64,000 nt of DNA from positions 75,770,283-75,834,282 of the forward strand of contig NC_086377.1 of assembly GCF_036588685.1 (NCBI RefSeq), read 5' to 3'. Made by a program: the position numbers and the translations under genes. Position 1 is the first letter of the stretch; each line of letters starts with the position of its first letter. Shown here in pieces: positions 21,954-34,251 of the stretch. Source of the stretch: Mytilus trossulus (Eukaryota; Mollusca; Bivalvia; Mytilida; Mytilidae). The notes below the pieces were generated by a model. It ran no database searches and was not told where the DNA came from. It worked only from the letters and a program-made list of their open reading frames with translations.

Positions 21954-23851
21954 ATGCCCAAAACATGCTGTGCAGTTGGTTGTCAAAACCACAATATGAT
22001 GTTAAAGTCTTTATCGTTCCATAAATTTCCTAAAGACCAAGAACGCTTTAATCTGTGGTTGACTGCATTGAAAAGAGACCGACCAGACGGCACACCTTGG
22101 ATTCCTACTAAGAACTCAGTAGTGTGTAATGCACATTTTATTTCTGGTATGTTTATTTGTTTATTTTATTTATGAATTCTGAATTTTGTCTTTTTTTTTT
22201 TCGTACCAAGGATGTATATATCAGTTGTACATGTATGATGTATGTCCTTGATTATTTATATTTATTTGCTTCTGTTCATTGATGTTCAAAGTCTCATTCA
22301 CAGATATTATATTCTGTTAGACATTTGAGACAGAGTTGTTGTATTCCATATATATTTAAAATATAAGTAAACTAAACTGAAGGTAATTGTCATGATTCTC
22401 CTGACCTACATGTATATTTTTAAATTAAGTTTTTTCATTTACAAACACCTTTTTTTCTAAGCAGCCTTTTTTCTATGTTTTTAGAATACATTACTTGACA
22501 AATATTTTGTTTTTTTGCACTTGTAGGAAAACCATCAAGTGATCAAACTCACCCAGATTATGTTCCAACATTGTTTAACTACAACACTAATGTAAGCTCA
22601 AAGAAACAGCAACAGCAGAAACTTCAGAGGCATGCTAATGCATTGAAAAGGAAGCATGAAACAACGCCTATAGTAAATCAGGTGTCAGAGTGCAAGAAAC
22701 TAATGCTATCTCCAAAACAGCTATTTCCAGGAAATGAGGAAAACATACAGCCGATGTATATAGCAGAACCAATTTCTTCTTATATAAATAGGCACGGCTT
22801 TAACAAACCAACAGAACAACCTGAGCGTGAAATGTTCTTCAAAGAAATTAGCAATTTACGTGATGAAAAGGATAATATTTTGATTGAGAACCAAAGTTTA
22901 CATGATCAACTAGTGAAATCGCAGTTAAACTCAGCTTGTGTTGAAAACAATGACCAGAAATGTAAATATTTTACTGGACTCTCTTGGACTGTGTTTATGA
23001 GTGTAAATACCTACTTGTCTCAATTCTTGACAAGGACTCCTCTTACTGACACTTTTTCACTAAGAGATCAAATGTTTACAACTTTAATAAAGCTACGGTT
23101 AGACATACCATTTGAATTCATAGCTCATCACAGAGGTATTGCATTATCAACAATAAACGATATTTTCTGGCGCTGGATTAATCTAATGTATGCAAAGATG
23201 GACTTCCTTATTCACTGGCCAGATCGAGAAACAATTCAACAGACTACTCCGGGTATTTTTAAGGCTAAATTCCCAAGACTCACATCAATTGTGGATTGTT
23301 TTGAAATTTTTATTGAACGCCCCAAAAACCTACAGGCAAGAGCTAAAGTGTATTCAAATTACAAAAAACATAGCACTGTCAAGTTTTTCATTGCATGCAA
23401 CCCATTAGGAGTTGTTACTTTCCTATCAAATGCATGGGGTGGTAGAGTGTCGGATAATAAACTTGTGCGCTCTTGTGGTTTTATTGATCGTAAATACCAT
23501 CACCCAGGTGATCAAATTCTGGCAGATAGGGGCTTCCTTCTTCAAGATGACTTTGCAACAGAGTGCTCAGCTGAACTACTTATACCAGCCTTTACGAAAG
23601 GAAAAAAACAATTACCTGCCAAAGATGTTGAAACTTCACGAAAGCTAGCAAGTGTGAGGATTCACATTGAAAGAGTTATTGGAGTAATGAAGAATCGTTA
23701 TACCATTTTGAAAGGGACTTTGAATATTGTTTTAGTGAAATCTTTGAATGATGAAGTTGAAGAATCTTGTTTTACGTCAATTGACAAAATTGTCAAAGTG
23801 TGTGCATCCCTAACTAATCTTGGTGATGGAATTGTATATTCAGAAAACTGA
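21954..23851 (+). CDS. THAP-domain DDE transposase, copy 1 (two exons)
   Basis: Exons 21954-22146 and 22527-23851, 505 residues. The intron has GTATGT and TTGTAG ends and splits a glycine codon; spliced, the THAP domain runs on without a break. THAP zinc-binding residues are Cys6, Cys10, Cys58 and His61, followed by the conserved DYVPTLF near 75-81. A short coiled coil (about 170-195) precedes a DDE_Tnp_4-type catalytic domain with Asp321 (SIVDCFEIFIERP), Asp398 (ILADRGF) and Glu446 (RIHIERVIG). Family knowledge: THAP binds the element ends and the DDE triad cuts and joins DNA in the nucleus. All key residues are present and no stop interrupts the frame, so the gene may be functional. It points towards the nuclease gene; the two 3' ends are 395 bases apart. 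Confidence 0.93.
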
Positions 23852-24246
23852 AATATTTTACTCTGAACTGAAGATGTTTTAATGTAATACATTGTTTAGT
23901 ACAATTAAAACACAATTATGTATTTATCTTATCTCATCAATACGTTGATTTTGCATATAATTATCTAGATCTACATAAATTAAAAACTAATTCAACACAG
24001 TAATTTATTGAAAACTGGCTACTTATAATTATTGTCCAGTGGCAAATATTTTATGCATGCTAAGGAGAATAAAAGAAAAGTCTAAAATATCACAGTCTGT
24101 ATAATGTATACAATGTAAAGTTATATAACAACAAACAATTGAGATATTAAAACAAGGAAATAGTTCAGAACTATATGCATCATCTATTTGGAATATAACA
24201 CAAATTTTACACATATATATATAAATTCATGTACAAAGGCAGGTTC

Positions 24247-27200
24247 CTACTGTTTTTTACAATATGAGCAGTACCAGGTAAACTTTGGTACTCTTTTCAT
24301 CTTAATGCAATCCAGATGAAACCACTTATATTTACAGTTCTGGTTGTCACAACCTATCATGTTGCCATCTTCAGGCGTCTGACATATACAAAATAATTCA
24401 TCATTTGATATAGGCTTTTCCGTTGGTGATGAAATCTTTCTTGTAAGAAGTTCAGGCACAACTGCATTAATAAAAAAATTATGTGATTTCTCTAGCATTG
24501 TTTTGATGAATTCATCATCTTTGGTAACATTGCTGACAACAGTGAATTTTTCACCCCATACCACAAAAAAGGATGTGTTCATGTTGTGCACATACATTTG
24601 CAGTTGAACCTGGCTATAATACTGATGAGTTTTTTTCAGTTCATGGTCCGTTGTAAGACAGGTATTGGGGTCTGCAAGAAACTCAGGAAGTAGACTTGAT
24701 CTATATTTGTATGGACATTTCACTTCCAATACACTACTTCCATGGCAGTCACATGTTGCTATTCCATCTGCACTGACACCAATATATGGATAATTCAAAT
24801 CAATCAAAAAACCTGCTTTCTTTACACAAAAGTTTTGATGGTCAGTACACATTACCTGTTGAAATTCTTTAATGGCACTTATCTCGTGTTCACGTCCCCA
24901 GATAACTGCTGGTACATTTAGTGGTTTTGGTGCTGGGTCACAGATTTTCTTCAACAGAGATGTTGAGGGATTTTCAAGGGTTGTATGTAATACATTGTGC
25001 ACTGTTGATGATGTAATTCGGCCTACACGTTGGTCATACCATGTCATAGAGCTGCTCTGGGCTGTTGTGCAGTCATATATATACCTTGACACTTCATATG
25101 ATATTGTCATAGAGTCAGCAATACCTTTGCATTTATCATATAATTCATCTATGCTAAGCTTAATATTATCAGGATGATACCAGTCTTTGAGTGCTGCTGG
25201 AATTTTGGGGGTATTAACTGTTGGTGTTGTCCAATGAAAGTCAGTTGAATACCCATTAAATGTGCATAGAACAATTGGTTTTGTTGTACATCCTTTTAGT
25301 GAATCTAATAGTTGCTGCTTTTGATTATCATTTGCTGGGGTAAATTTCTGGGTACGATTTCTTTTACGAGACTTGGCTTTCAAAACAGTACTTGCTTTGT
25401 AAAACTTTATTTTAGAAATTGGGTCTGGTAAAACTTTCTTTACAAAATCAGCATTCCATTTACATGGTTCTTCAGTGCATGCTTTCCTTGTGTAACCAAG
25501 TCTGCCTGCTGCTTCAATTTTAAACAGGAGTGCTGCAACATGGGAACATACCTCTGATAACCTGATAAAAAAACATTAAAATAAATATTTATAGAAATTA
25601 TTCAATATTCTTGTAAAACTATATTGTTTTTAAAATTTTTAATTATTTTGAAGTTCATTTTTTCATAATTGCACATTTATACATAAAAGGTAGAAAGATT
25701 AACGAAACAGAGCCTACAAATGCAGACAATAAATTGTTATTTAAATAATATTGTTAATGTTAAGATAAAAGATTGATGTCTTGATTCTTGAAATACTTCT
25801 CGCTGGACTGACACATGTATGTGTATATTAACCCATCATCATCAGTTATTAGGTATTTGATTTTCAAATAAATGTGCAATGAGCTATAAGGAAAGAATAA
25901 AGCCAGTTAATATAGCATAAGTAAATGCTTACCCAGCCATGCAGTCACAGTGGGCTGCAACAACAGTTCCACTAGAATTTACTGCAACCCATGGGCGATG
26001 TGGATCTTCATTAACTCTCTGAGATGGTTTAACGTCAGCTTTCAGGATAAATGGGGCCCCTTTTTCTGTTAGGTAGTGAAATACAGTTTGAACCCATCCA
26101 GAAATAAAGAAATTGTGTGCTTCTAGGCTTTTGAAAGCTTTCATGCTTTCCCTTGTGTAAACACCTGTAATTACAAAAACTTTATAAGTATTGTGTTCAT
26201 TTATGTGTGTGTACACTTGGATCAATAACTAGTATAAAACACTCACTAAAAGTCTGGAGATTAAAATTGAACTAAACAGTTATTTGAGATATGTATGACC
26301 TGCAAGTACTTTAAAAAATTTGACTCTTTCAGATTTTTTTTTGAAAGCCACTTGTGACTTACAGTTTCCTTTTCCAGAATTATACCTATAGTTTCAGTCG
26401 TCCATTTATACATCTCGAGTTATACATATGCAGGGGAAAATAAGTTTGTCTTATTTTATTGCCTTCATACTTTTTTTAGGGAAATTTAATATAATAAGAT
26501 AAATCTTTTTAATTATCTGATCAATACTTTTTTATTACTAAACCTAAATTAAGAATTTTGCCAATTACTGAATTAGATTCAATAAACAACTAAGACAGGT
26601 GACTGATTTACACAGGATGTCTAGATCTGTATTGACATATCTATTTCACATGGCAAGGTAAATTCAAGACACACACAGATTAAACAAGACAGAACAACAG
26701 GGGATATGTCTGTAATGTTAAAAATAACTTCATCAATTACCTGTTAGGAAATTTTAACAGAAAACAGATGCCCCCCCCCTCCCCTATTATTATTTGAACT
26801 TGGTCTAATAAAGAGTTATTATTATCATACAAGTACACTTAGTAAAGAGTCATTATAAATTATTTATGATAATGAGAACTAACTAATTGAAACGTACACA
26901 TTAATTTGAAGGTCCGTAAATTTTGGAAGACTATTGATTTTTTTTCTATTTAAAAAATTACTTTCAAAAAATATTTGGTAATTAACAGTTTAGTTTTATT
27001 AAAGAATAAATAATCTTAAAAGTATGATTTAGATTTAAGGTTGTTATGTTTTCTCTCTTCATGAGACAAACTATACAAATCCCTGCTACACCCAAATCAT
27101 TTTTTTTCAAATCACGCTTGACAAGTGTCTTACGAAATTAAAAAAAACTGTATATTACAAAACAAGACAAAGACAAATTTTGAATTAAGAAAAAGGATTT

Positions 27201-27653
27201 GTTTAGGTACATGCATTTTGTTTAATCTAATCAAAATTCACGGCAAAAAAAGATATAAAAAAATAATTTGACAATATATTTTCATTTATTTTTAAATTTC
27301 AATTCGGTATTTCTTGATTTAAATGGGAAAAAAATAAAATAAGTTAATGTTTTGGTATATAAACTAAAATATAAACATTTATAATGTTCAGTAACTATAT
27401 ATGTATAAATTAAGCTAACGGGGGGAAAAAGCGGAAGAAAAGCAAAATCTTCAAATTGAATGCAAATACCTGGGCTGTCAATAAGGTATGAATACACATC
27501 ACCCCATTGCACATCTGGCCATTTACAGGGATTATTCTGCCAAACGCCAGCGGGTAACTTGTAAGGACACTCTTTACAACTAATTAAATCCAATTTGCAC
27601 TGATAACGACTTAATGCTTCACCATTTAAACTCTCTTGATAATTGTACGACAT
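24247..27653 (-). CDS. SWIM zinc finger, YqaJ-type nuclease and PHD finger protein, copy 1 (three exons)
   Basis: Exons 27470-27653, 25933-26164 and 24247-25561 give 576 residues. All junctions have GT and AG ends and keep phase. The N-terminal part (residues 1-125) is the conserved region found before SWIM domains in related proteins (YSYLIDSPG then SLEAHNFFISGW). The SWIM finger spans exons 2 and 3 (CDC, then CSHV). The YqaJ/lambda-exonuclease-like domain (about 308-475) shows WGREHE, Asp404 in VSADG and Glu418-x-Lys420 in LEVKCP, the expected metal and catalytic residues. A PHD finger (about 529-574, FCIC to WYCSYC) ends the protein. A role in processing transposon DNA ends or in targeting chromatin through PHD is inference. 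Confidence 0.88.
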
Positions 27654-27826
27654 TGTAACACATGATTAATAATTAGACTAATCTCACACTTGCTAATTAA
27701 CCTTGTTTATATAGATATCTTACCTATGATGTCCCATTACTTATAATGGTATCTATGGTAAAGCTTCACCCCTCAAAGATGGCGGATTCGATAACTAACC
27801 GGTAGTGACATCACGACGAAATTAAG

Positions 27827-27832
27827 TTATTA
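27827..27832. other. Six-base junction between the two transposon copies
   Basis: Only TTATTA separates the right end of copy 1 from the left end of copy 2. It does not match the TATA that flanks the pair on the outside. See the finding on the tandem pair. Confidence 0.8.
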
Positions 27833-27986
27833 CATAATTTCGAACATCCGGGTATTGGACTACAGAGTTACTTCCCTTTACATTGTTGTTACTATGAGCG
27901 GTGAAGCGATCCGCCATTGTTATTGCAAGTTTCGATACATACACAACGTTTATTGCACCTTTCTGTAAAAATAAAGAACTGACAAC

Positions 27987-29884
27987 ATGCCCAAAACATG
28001 CTGTGCAGTTGGTTGTCAAAACCACAATATGATGTTAAAGTCTTTATCGTTCCATAAATTTCCTAAAGACCAAGAACGCTTTAATCTGTGGTTGACTGCA
28101 TTGAAAAGAGACCGACCAGACGGCACACCTTGGATTCCTACTAAGAACTCAGTAGTGTGTAATGCACATTTTATTTCTGGTATGTTTATTTGTTTATTTT
28201 ATTTATGAATTCTGAATTTTGTCTTCTTTTTTTTCGTACCAAGGATGTATATATCAGTTCTACATGTATGATGTATGTCCTTGATTATTTATATTTATTT
28301 GCTTCTGTTCATTGATGTTCAAAGTCTCATTCACAGATATTATATTCTGTCAGACATTTGAGACAGAGTTGTTGTATTCCATATATATTTAAAATATAAG
28401 TAAACTAAACTGAAGGTAATTGTCATGATTCTCCTGACCTACATGTATATTTTTAAATTAAGTTTTTTCATTTACAAACACCTTTTTTTCTAAGCAGCCT
28501 TTTTTCTATGTTTTTAGAATACATTACTTGACAAATATTTTGTTTTTTTGCACTTGTAGGAAAACCATCAAGTGATCAAACTCACCCAGATTATGTTCCA
28601 ACATTGTTTAACTACAACACTAATGTAAGCTCAAAGAAACAGCAACAGCAGAAACTTCAGAGGCATGCTAATGCATTGAAAAGGAAGCATGAAACAACGC
28701 CTATAGTAAATCAGGTGTCAGAGTGCAAGAAACTAATGCTATCTCCAAAACAGCTATTTCCAGGAAATGAGGAAAACATACAGCCGATGTATATAGCAGA
28801 ACCAATTTCTTCTTATATAAATAGGCACGGCTTTAACAAACCAACAGAACAACCTGAGCGTGAAATGTTCTTCAAAGAAATTAGCAATTTACGTGATGAA
28901 AAGGATAATATTTTGATTGAGAACCAAAGTTTACATGATCAACTAGTGAAATCGCAGTTAAACTCAGCTTGTGTTGAAAACAATGACCAGAAATGTAAAT
29001 ATTTTACTGGACTCTCTTGGACTGTGTTAATGAGTGTAAATACCTACTTGTCTCAATTCTTGACAAGGACTCCTCTTACTGACACTTTTTCACTAAGAGA
29101 TCAAATGTTTACAACTTTAATAAAGCTACGGTTAGACATACCATTTGAATTCATAGCTCATCACAGAGGTATTGCATTATCAACAATAAACAATATTTTC
29201 TGGCGCTGGATTAATCTAATGTATGCAAAGATGGACTTCCTTATTCACTGGCCAGATCGAGAAACAATTCAACAGACTACTCCGGGTATTTTTAAGGCTA
29301 AATTCCCAAGACTCACATCAATTGTGGATTGTTTTGAAATTTTTATTGAACGCCCCAAAAACCTACAGGCAAGAGCTAAAGTGTATTCAAATTACAAAAA
29401 ACATAGCACTGTCAAGTTTTTCATTGCATGCAACCCATTAGGAGTTGTTACTTTCCTATCAAATGCATGGGGTGGTAGAGTGTCGGATAATGAACTTGTG
29501 CGCTCTTGTGGTTTTATTGATCGTAAATACCATCACCCAGGTGATCAAATTCTGGCAGATAGGGGCTTCCTTCTTCAAGATGACTTTGCAACAGAGTGCT
29601 CAGCTGAACTACTTATACCAGCCTTTACGAAAGGAAAAAAACAATTACCTGCCAAAGATGTTGAAACTTCACGAAAGCTAGCAAGTGTGAGGATTCACAT
29701 TGAAAGAGTTATTGGAGTAATGAAGAATCGTTATACCATTTTGAAAGGGACTTTGAATATTGTTTTAGTGAAATCTTTGAATGATGAAGTTGAAGAATCT
29801 TGTTTTACGTCAATTGACAAAATTGTCAGAGTGTGTGCATCCCTAACTAATCTTGGTGATGGAATTGTATATTCAGAAAACTGA
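27987..29884 (+). CDS. THAP-domain DDE transposase, copy 2 (two exons)
   Basis: Exons 27987-28179 and 28560-29884 have the same splice sites and length (505 residues) as copy 1. Replacement differences from copy 1 are Phe221Leu, Asp276Asn, Lys376Glu and Lys488Arg. The THAP cysteines and histidine and the catalytic Asp321, Asp398 and Glu446 are unchanged. Asp276 lies in the helical region before the catalytic core (STINDIFW in copy 1) and is not one of the DDE residues. The gene looks potentially active. Confidence 0.92.
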
Positions 29885-30279
29885 AATATTTTACTCTGAA
29901 CTGAAGATGTTTTAATGTAATACATTTTTTAGTACAATTAAAACACAATTATGTATTTATCTTATCTCATCAATACGTTGATTTTGCATATAATTATCTA
30001 GATCTACATAAATTAAAAACTAATTCAACAAAGTAATTTATTGAAAACTGGCTACTTATAATTATTGTCCAGTGGCAAATATTTTATGCATGCTAAGGAG
30101 AATAAAAGAAAAGTCTAAAATATCACAGTCTGTATAATGTATACAATGTAAAGTTATATAACAACAAACAATTGAGATATTAAAACAAGGAAATAGTTCA
30201 GAACTATATGCATCATCTATTTGGAATATAACACAAATTTTACACATATATATATAAATTCATGTACAAAGGCAGGTTC

Positions 30280-33200
30280 CTACTGTTTTTTACAATATGA
30301 GCAGTACCAGGTAAACTTTGGTACTCTTTTCATCTTAATGCAATCCAGATGAAACCACTTATATTTACAGTTCTGGTTGTCACAACCTATCATGTTGCCA
30401 TCTTCAGGCGTCTGACATATACAAAATAATTCATCATTTGATATAGGCTTTTCCGTTGGTGATGAAATCTTTCTTGTAAGAAGTTCAGGCACAACTGCAT
30501 TAATAAAAAAATTATGTGATTTCTCTAGCATTGTTTTGATGAATTCATCATCTTTGGTAACATTGCTGACAACAGTGAATTTTTCACCCCATACCACAAA
30601 AAAGGATGTGTTCATGTTGTGCACATACATTTGCAGTTGAACCTGGCTATAATACTGATGAGTGTTTTTCAGTTCATGGTCCGTTGTAAGACAGGTATTG
30701 GGGTCTGCAATAAACTCAGGAAGTAGACTTGATCTATATTTGTATGGACATTTCACTTCCAATACACTACTTCCATGGCAGTCACATGTTGCTATTCCAT
30801 CTGCACTGACACCAATATATGGATAATTCAAATCAATCAAAAAACCTGCTTTCTTTACACAAAAGTTTTGATGGTCAGTACACATTACCTGTTGAAATTC
30901 TTTAATGGCACTTATCTCGTGTTCACGTCCCCAGATAACTGCTGGTACATTTAGTGGTTTTGGTGCTGGGTCACAGATTTTCTTCAACAGAGATGTTGAG
31001 GGATTTTCAAGGGTTGTATGTAATACATTGTGCACTGTTGATGATGTAATTCGGCCTACACGTTGGTCATACCATGTCATAGAGCTGCTCTGGGCTGTTG
31101 TGCAGTCATATATATACCTTGACACTTCATATGATATTGTCATAGAGTCAGCAATACCTTTGCATTTATCATATAATTCATCTATGCTAAGCTTAATATT
31201 ATCAGGATGATACCAGTCTTTGAGTGCTGCTGGAATTTTGGGGGTATTAACTGTTGGTGTTGTCCAATGAAAGTCAGTTGAATACCCATTAAATGTGCAT
31301 AGAACAATTGGTTTTGTTGTACATCCTTTTAGTGAATCTAATAGTTGCTGCTTTTGATTATCATTTGCTGGGGTAAATTTCCGGGTACGATTTCTTTTAC
31401 GAGACTTGGCTTTCAAAACAGTACTTGCTTTGTAAAACTTTATTTTAGAAATTGGGTCTGGTAAAACTTTCTTTACAAAATCAGCATTCCATTTACATGG
31501 TTCTTCAGTGCATGCTTTCCTTGTGTAACCAAGTCTGCCTGCTGCTTCAATTTTAAATAGGAGTGCTGCAACATGGGAACATACCTCTGATAACCTGATA
31601 AAAAAACAACATTAAAATAAATATTTATAGAAATTATTCAATATTCTTGTAAAACTATATTGTTTTTAAAATTTTTAATTATTTTGAAGTTCATTTTTTC
31701 ATAATTGCACATTTATACATAAAAGGTAGAAAGATTAACGAAACAGAGCCTACAAATGCAGACAATACATTGTTATTTAAATAATATTGTTAATGTTAAA
31801 ATAAAAGATTGATGTCTTGATTCTTGAAATACTTCTCGCTGGACTGACACATGTATGTGTATATTAACCCATCATCATCAGTTATTAGGTATTTGATTTT
31901 CAAATAAATGTGCAATGAGCTATAAGGAAAGAATAAAGCCAGTTAATATAGCATAAGTAAATGCTTACCCAGCCATGCAGTCACAGTGGGCTGCAACAAC
32001 AGTTTCACTAGAATTTACTGCAACCCATGGGCGATGTGGATCTTCATTAACTCTCTGAGATGGTTTAACGTCAGCTTTCAGGATAAATGGGGTCCCTTTT
32101 TCTGTTAGGTAGTGAAATACAGTTTGAACCTATCCAGAAATAAAGAAATTGTGTGCTTTTAGGCTTTTGAAAGCTCTCATGCTTTCCCTTGTGTAAACAC
32201 CTGTAATTACAAAAACTTTATAAGTAGTGTGTTCATTTATGTGTGTGTACACCTGGATCAATAACTAGTATAAAACACTCACTAAAAGTCTGGAGATTAA
32301 AATTGAACTAAACAGTTATTTGAGATATGTATGACCTGCAAGTACTTTAAAAAATTTGACTCTTTCAGATTTTTTTTTGAAAGCCACTTGTGACTTACAG
32401 TTTCCTTTTCCAGAATTATACCTATAGTTTCAGTCGTCCATTTATACATCTCGAGTTATACATATGCAGGGGAAAATAAGTTTGTCTTATTTTATTGCCT
32501 TCATACTTTTTTTAGGGAAATTTAATATAATAAGATAAATCTTTTTAATTATCTGATCAATACTTTTTTATTACTAAACCTAAATTAAGAATTTTGCCAA
32601 TTACTGAATTAGATTCAATAAACAACTAAGACAGGTGACTGATTTACACAGGATGTCTAGATCTGTATTGACATATCTATTTCACATGGCAAGGTAAATT
32701 CAAGACACACACAGATTAAACAAGACAGAACAACAGGGGATATGCCTGTAATGTTAAAAATAACTTCATCAATTACCTGTTAGGAAATTTTAACAGAAAA
32801 CAGATGCCCCCTCCCCTATTATTATTTGAACTTGGTCTAATAAAGAGTTATTATTATCATACAAGTACACTTAGTAAAGAGTCATTATAAATTATTTATG
32901 ATAATGAGAACTAACTAATTGAAACGTACACATTAATTTGAAGGTCCGTAAATTTTGGAAGACTATTGATTTTTTTTCTATTTAAAAAATTACTTTCAAA
33001 AAATATTTGGTAATTAACAGTTTAGTTTTATTAAAGAATAAATAATCTTAAAAGTATGATTTAGATTTAAGGTTGTTATGTTTTCTCTCTTCATGAGACA
33101 AACTATACAAATCCCTGCTACACCCAAATCATTTTTTTTCAAATCACGCTTGACAAGTGTCTTACGAAATTAAAAAAAACTGTCTATTACAAAACAAGAC

Positions 33201-33685
33201 AAAGACAAATTTTGAATTAAGAAAAAGGATTTGTTTAGGTACATGCATTTTGTTTAATCTAATCAAAATTCACGGCAAAAAAAGATATAAAAAAATAATT
33301 TGACAATATATTTTCATTTATTTTTAAATTTCAATTCGGTATTTCTTGATTTAAATGGGAAAAAAATAAAATAAGTTAATGTTTTGGTATATAAACTAAA
33401 ATATAAACATTTATAATGTTCAGTAACTATATATGTATAAATTAAGCTAACGGGGGGAAAAAGCGGAAGAAAAGCAAAATCTTCAAATTGAATGCAAATA
33501 CCTGGGCTGTCAATAAGGTATGAATACACATCACCCCATTGCACATCTGGCCATTTACAGGGATTATTCTGCCAAACGCCAGCGGGTAACTTGTAAGGAC
33601 ACTCTTTACAACTAATTAAATCCAATTTGCACTGATAACGACTTAATGCTTCACCATTTAAACTCTCTTGATAATTGTACGACAT
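30280..33685 (-). pseudogene. SWIM/YqaJ/PHD nuclease gene, copy 2, with a nonsense codon
   Basis: Exons 33502-33685, 31969-32200 and 30280-31594 match copy 1, but in exon 2 the codon for Trp85 is TAG (32130-32132). Translation should stop before the SWIM, nuclease and PHD domains. Exon 2 also carries Lys70Arg, an Ala-to-Thr change and a Gly-to-Glu change, more than expected from the rest of the copy. Exon 3 differs by Gln210Arg, Leu434Ile and Lys449Asn and stays open. If the stop is real, this copy would need the protein from copy 1 or another element. Confidence 0.85.
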
Positions 33686-33861
33686 TGTAACACCTGATTA
33701 ATAATTGACTAATCTCACACTTGCTAATTAACCTTGTTTATATAGATATCTTACCTATGATGCCCCATTACTTATAATGGTATCTATGGTAAAGCTTCAC
33801 TCCTCAAAGATGGCGGATTCGGTAACTAACCGGTAGTGACATCACGACGAAATTAAGTATA

Positions 33862-34250
33862 AACAGGATTTAACTTATAAAGTTTGGTAAGTATACCATT
33901 TTTGTTTAAATTTCTACTAATCTATTGTATGTCGTCGTGTATATGTATTACACAAGTTATAAATCATTCATTTTAGCGTGCACAATTCACAATTTGTCTA
34001 CACTATGAATAAATTATTAAATAATCGTGATTACACATGTTTTTTCTTTTATGTTTATGAATAAAACAATAATATGTACCATTGCGTTGCTTATGCATGG
34101 TTGAACATTATTACAAACATATTTGTAACACATGCCGACATGCATGATTTAACCTGTGAATAAACATGACCATATATGGCATGTAAACAATTAACAATTG
34201 TGTTTACGTTTTGTACTTTTATAATGAAACATTCAGACATTTAAAACTGA
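33862..34250. other. Flank and 3' untranslated region of the LINE
   Basis: No gene is seen. The LINE 3' untranslated region probably ends around 34010-34060, where the minus strand has A-rich words, but no clear tail or target duplication could be placed. Confidence 0.4.
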
Positions 34251-34251
34251 T

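Larger units (their letters stand above)
21800..27826 (+). mobile_element. THAP-DDE transposon, copy 1 (6.03 kb)
   Basis: The ends are CATAATTTCG at the left and CGAAATTAAG at the right, which match as 10-bp inverted repeats with one difference (one more pair if the neighbouring A and T are counted). Two genes converge inside: a spliced transposase from the left end and a spliced nuclease-like gene from the right end. Coupling of a THAP-DDE transposase with a YqaJ protein resembles the eukaryotic superfamily called ISL2EU (IS4EU) in Repbase. That name is from memory and unverified. Kolobok and PIF/Harbinger are the alternatives. Confidence 0.9.
27833..33857 (+). mobile_element. THAP-DDE transposon, copy 2 (6.03 kb)
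   Basis: It is in the same orientation as copy 1 and differs by few substitutions and small indels. Examples are the C-run near 26771 (C10 then CTCCCC) against the shorter run near 32807, and three extra bases at 31607-31610. Both 10-bp ends are kept. Directly after the right end is TATA (33858-33861), equal to the four bases before copy 1. Confidence 0.9.

Noticed and set aside
21771-21992. 73-codon minus-strand frame at the transposon left end, repeated at 27822-28025
   Set aside because: It is antisense to the THAP exon and appears twice only because the transposon does.
24872-25177. 101-codon plus-strand frame inside the nuclease exon, repeated at 30905-31210
   Set aside because: It is a shadow of the well-supported YqaJ coding frame on the other strand.
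21954-33857. Tandem host genes rather than transposons
   Set aside because: Each 6-kb unit is bounded by matching inverted ends and encodes a THAP-DDE transposase with an intact catalytic triad, so a mobile element explains both genes better.
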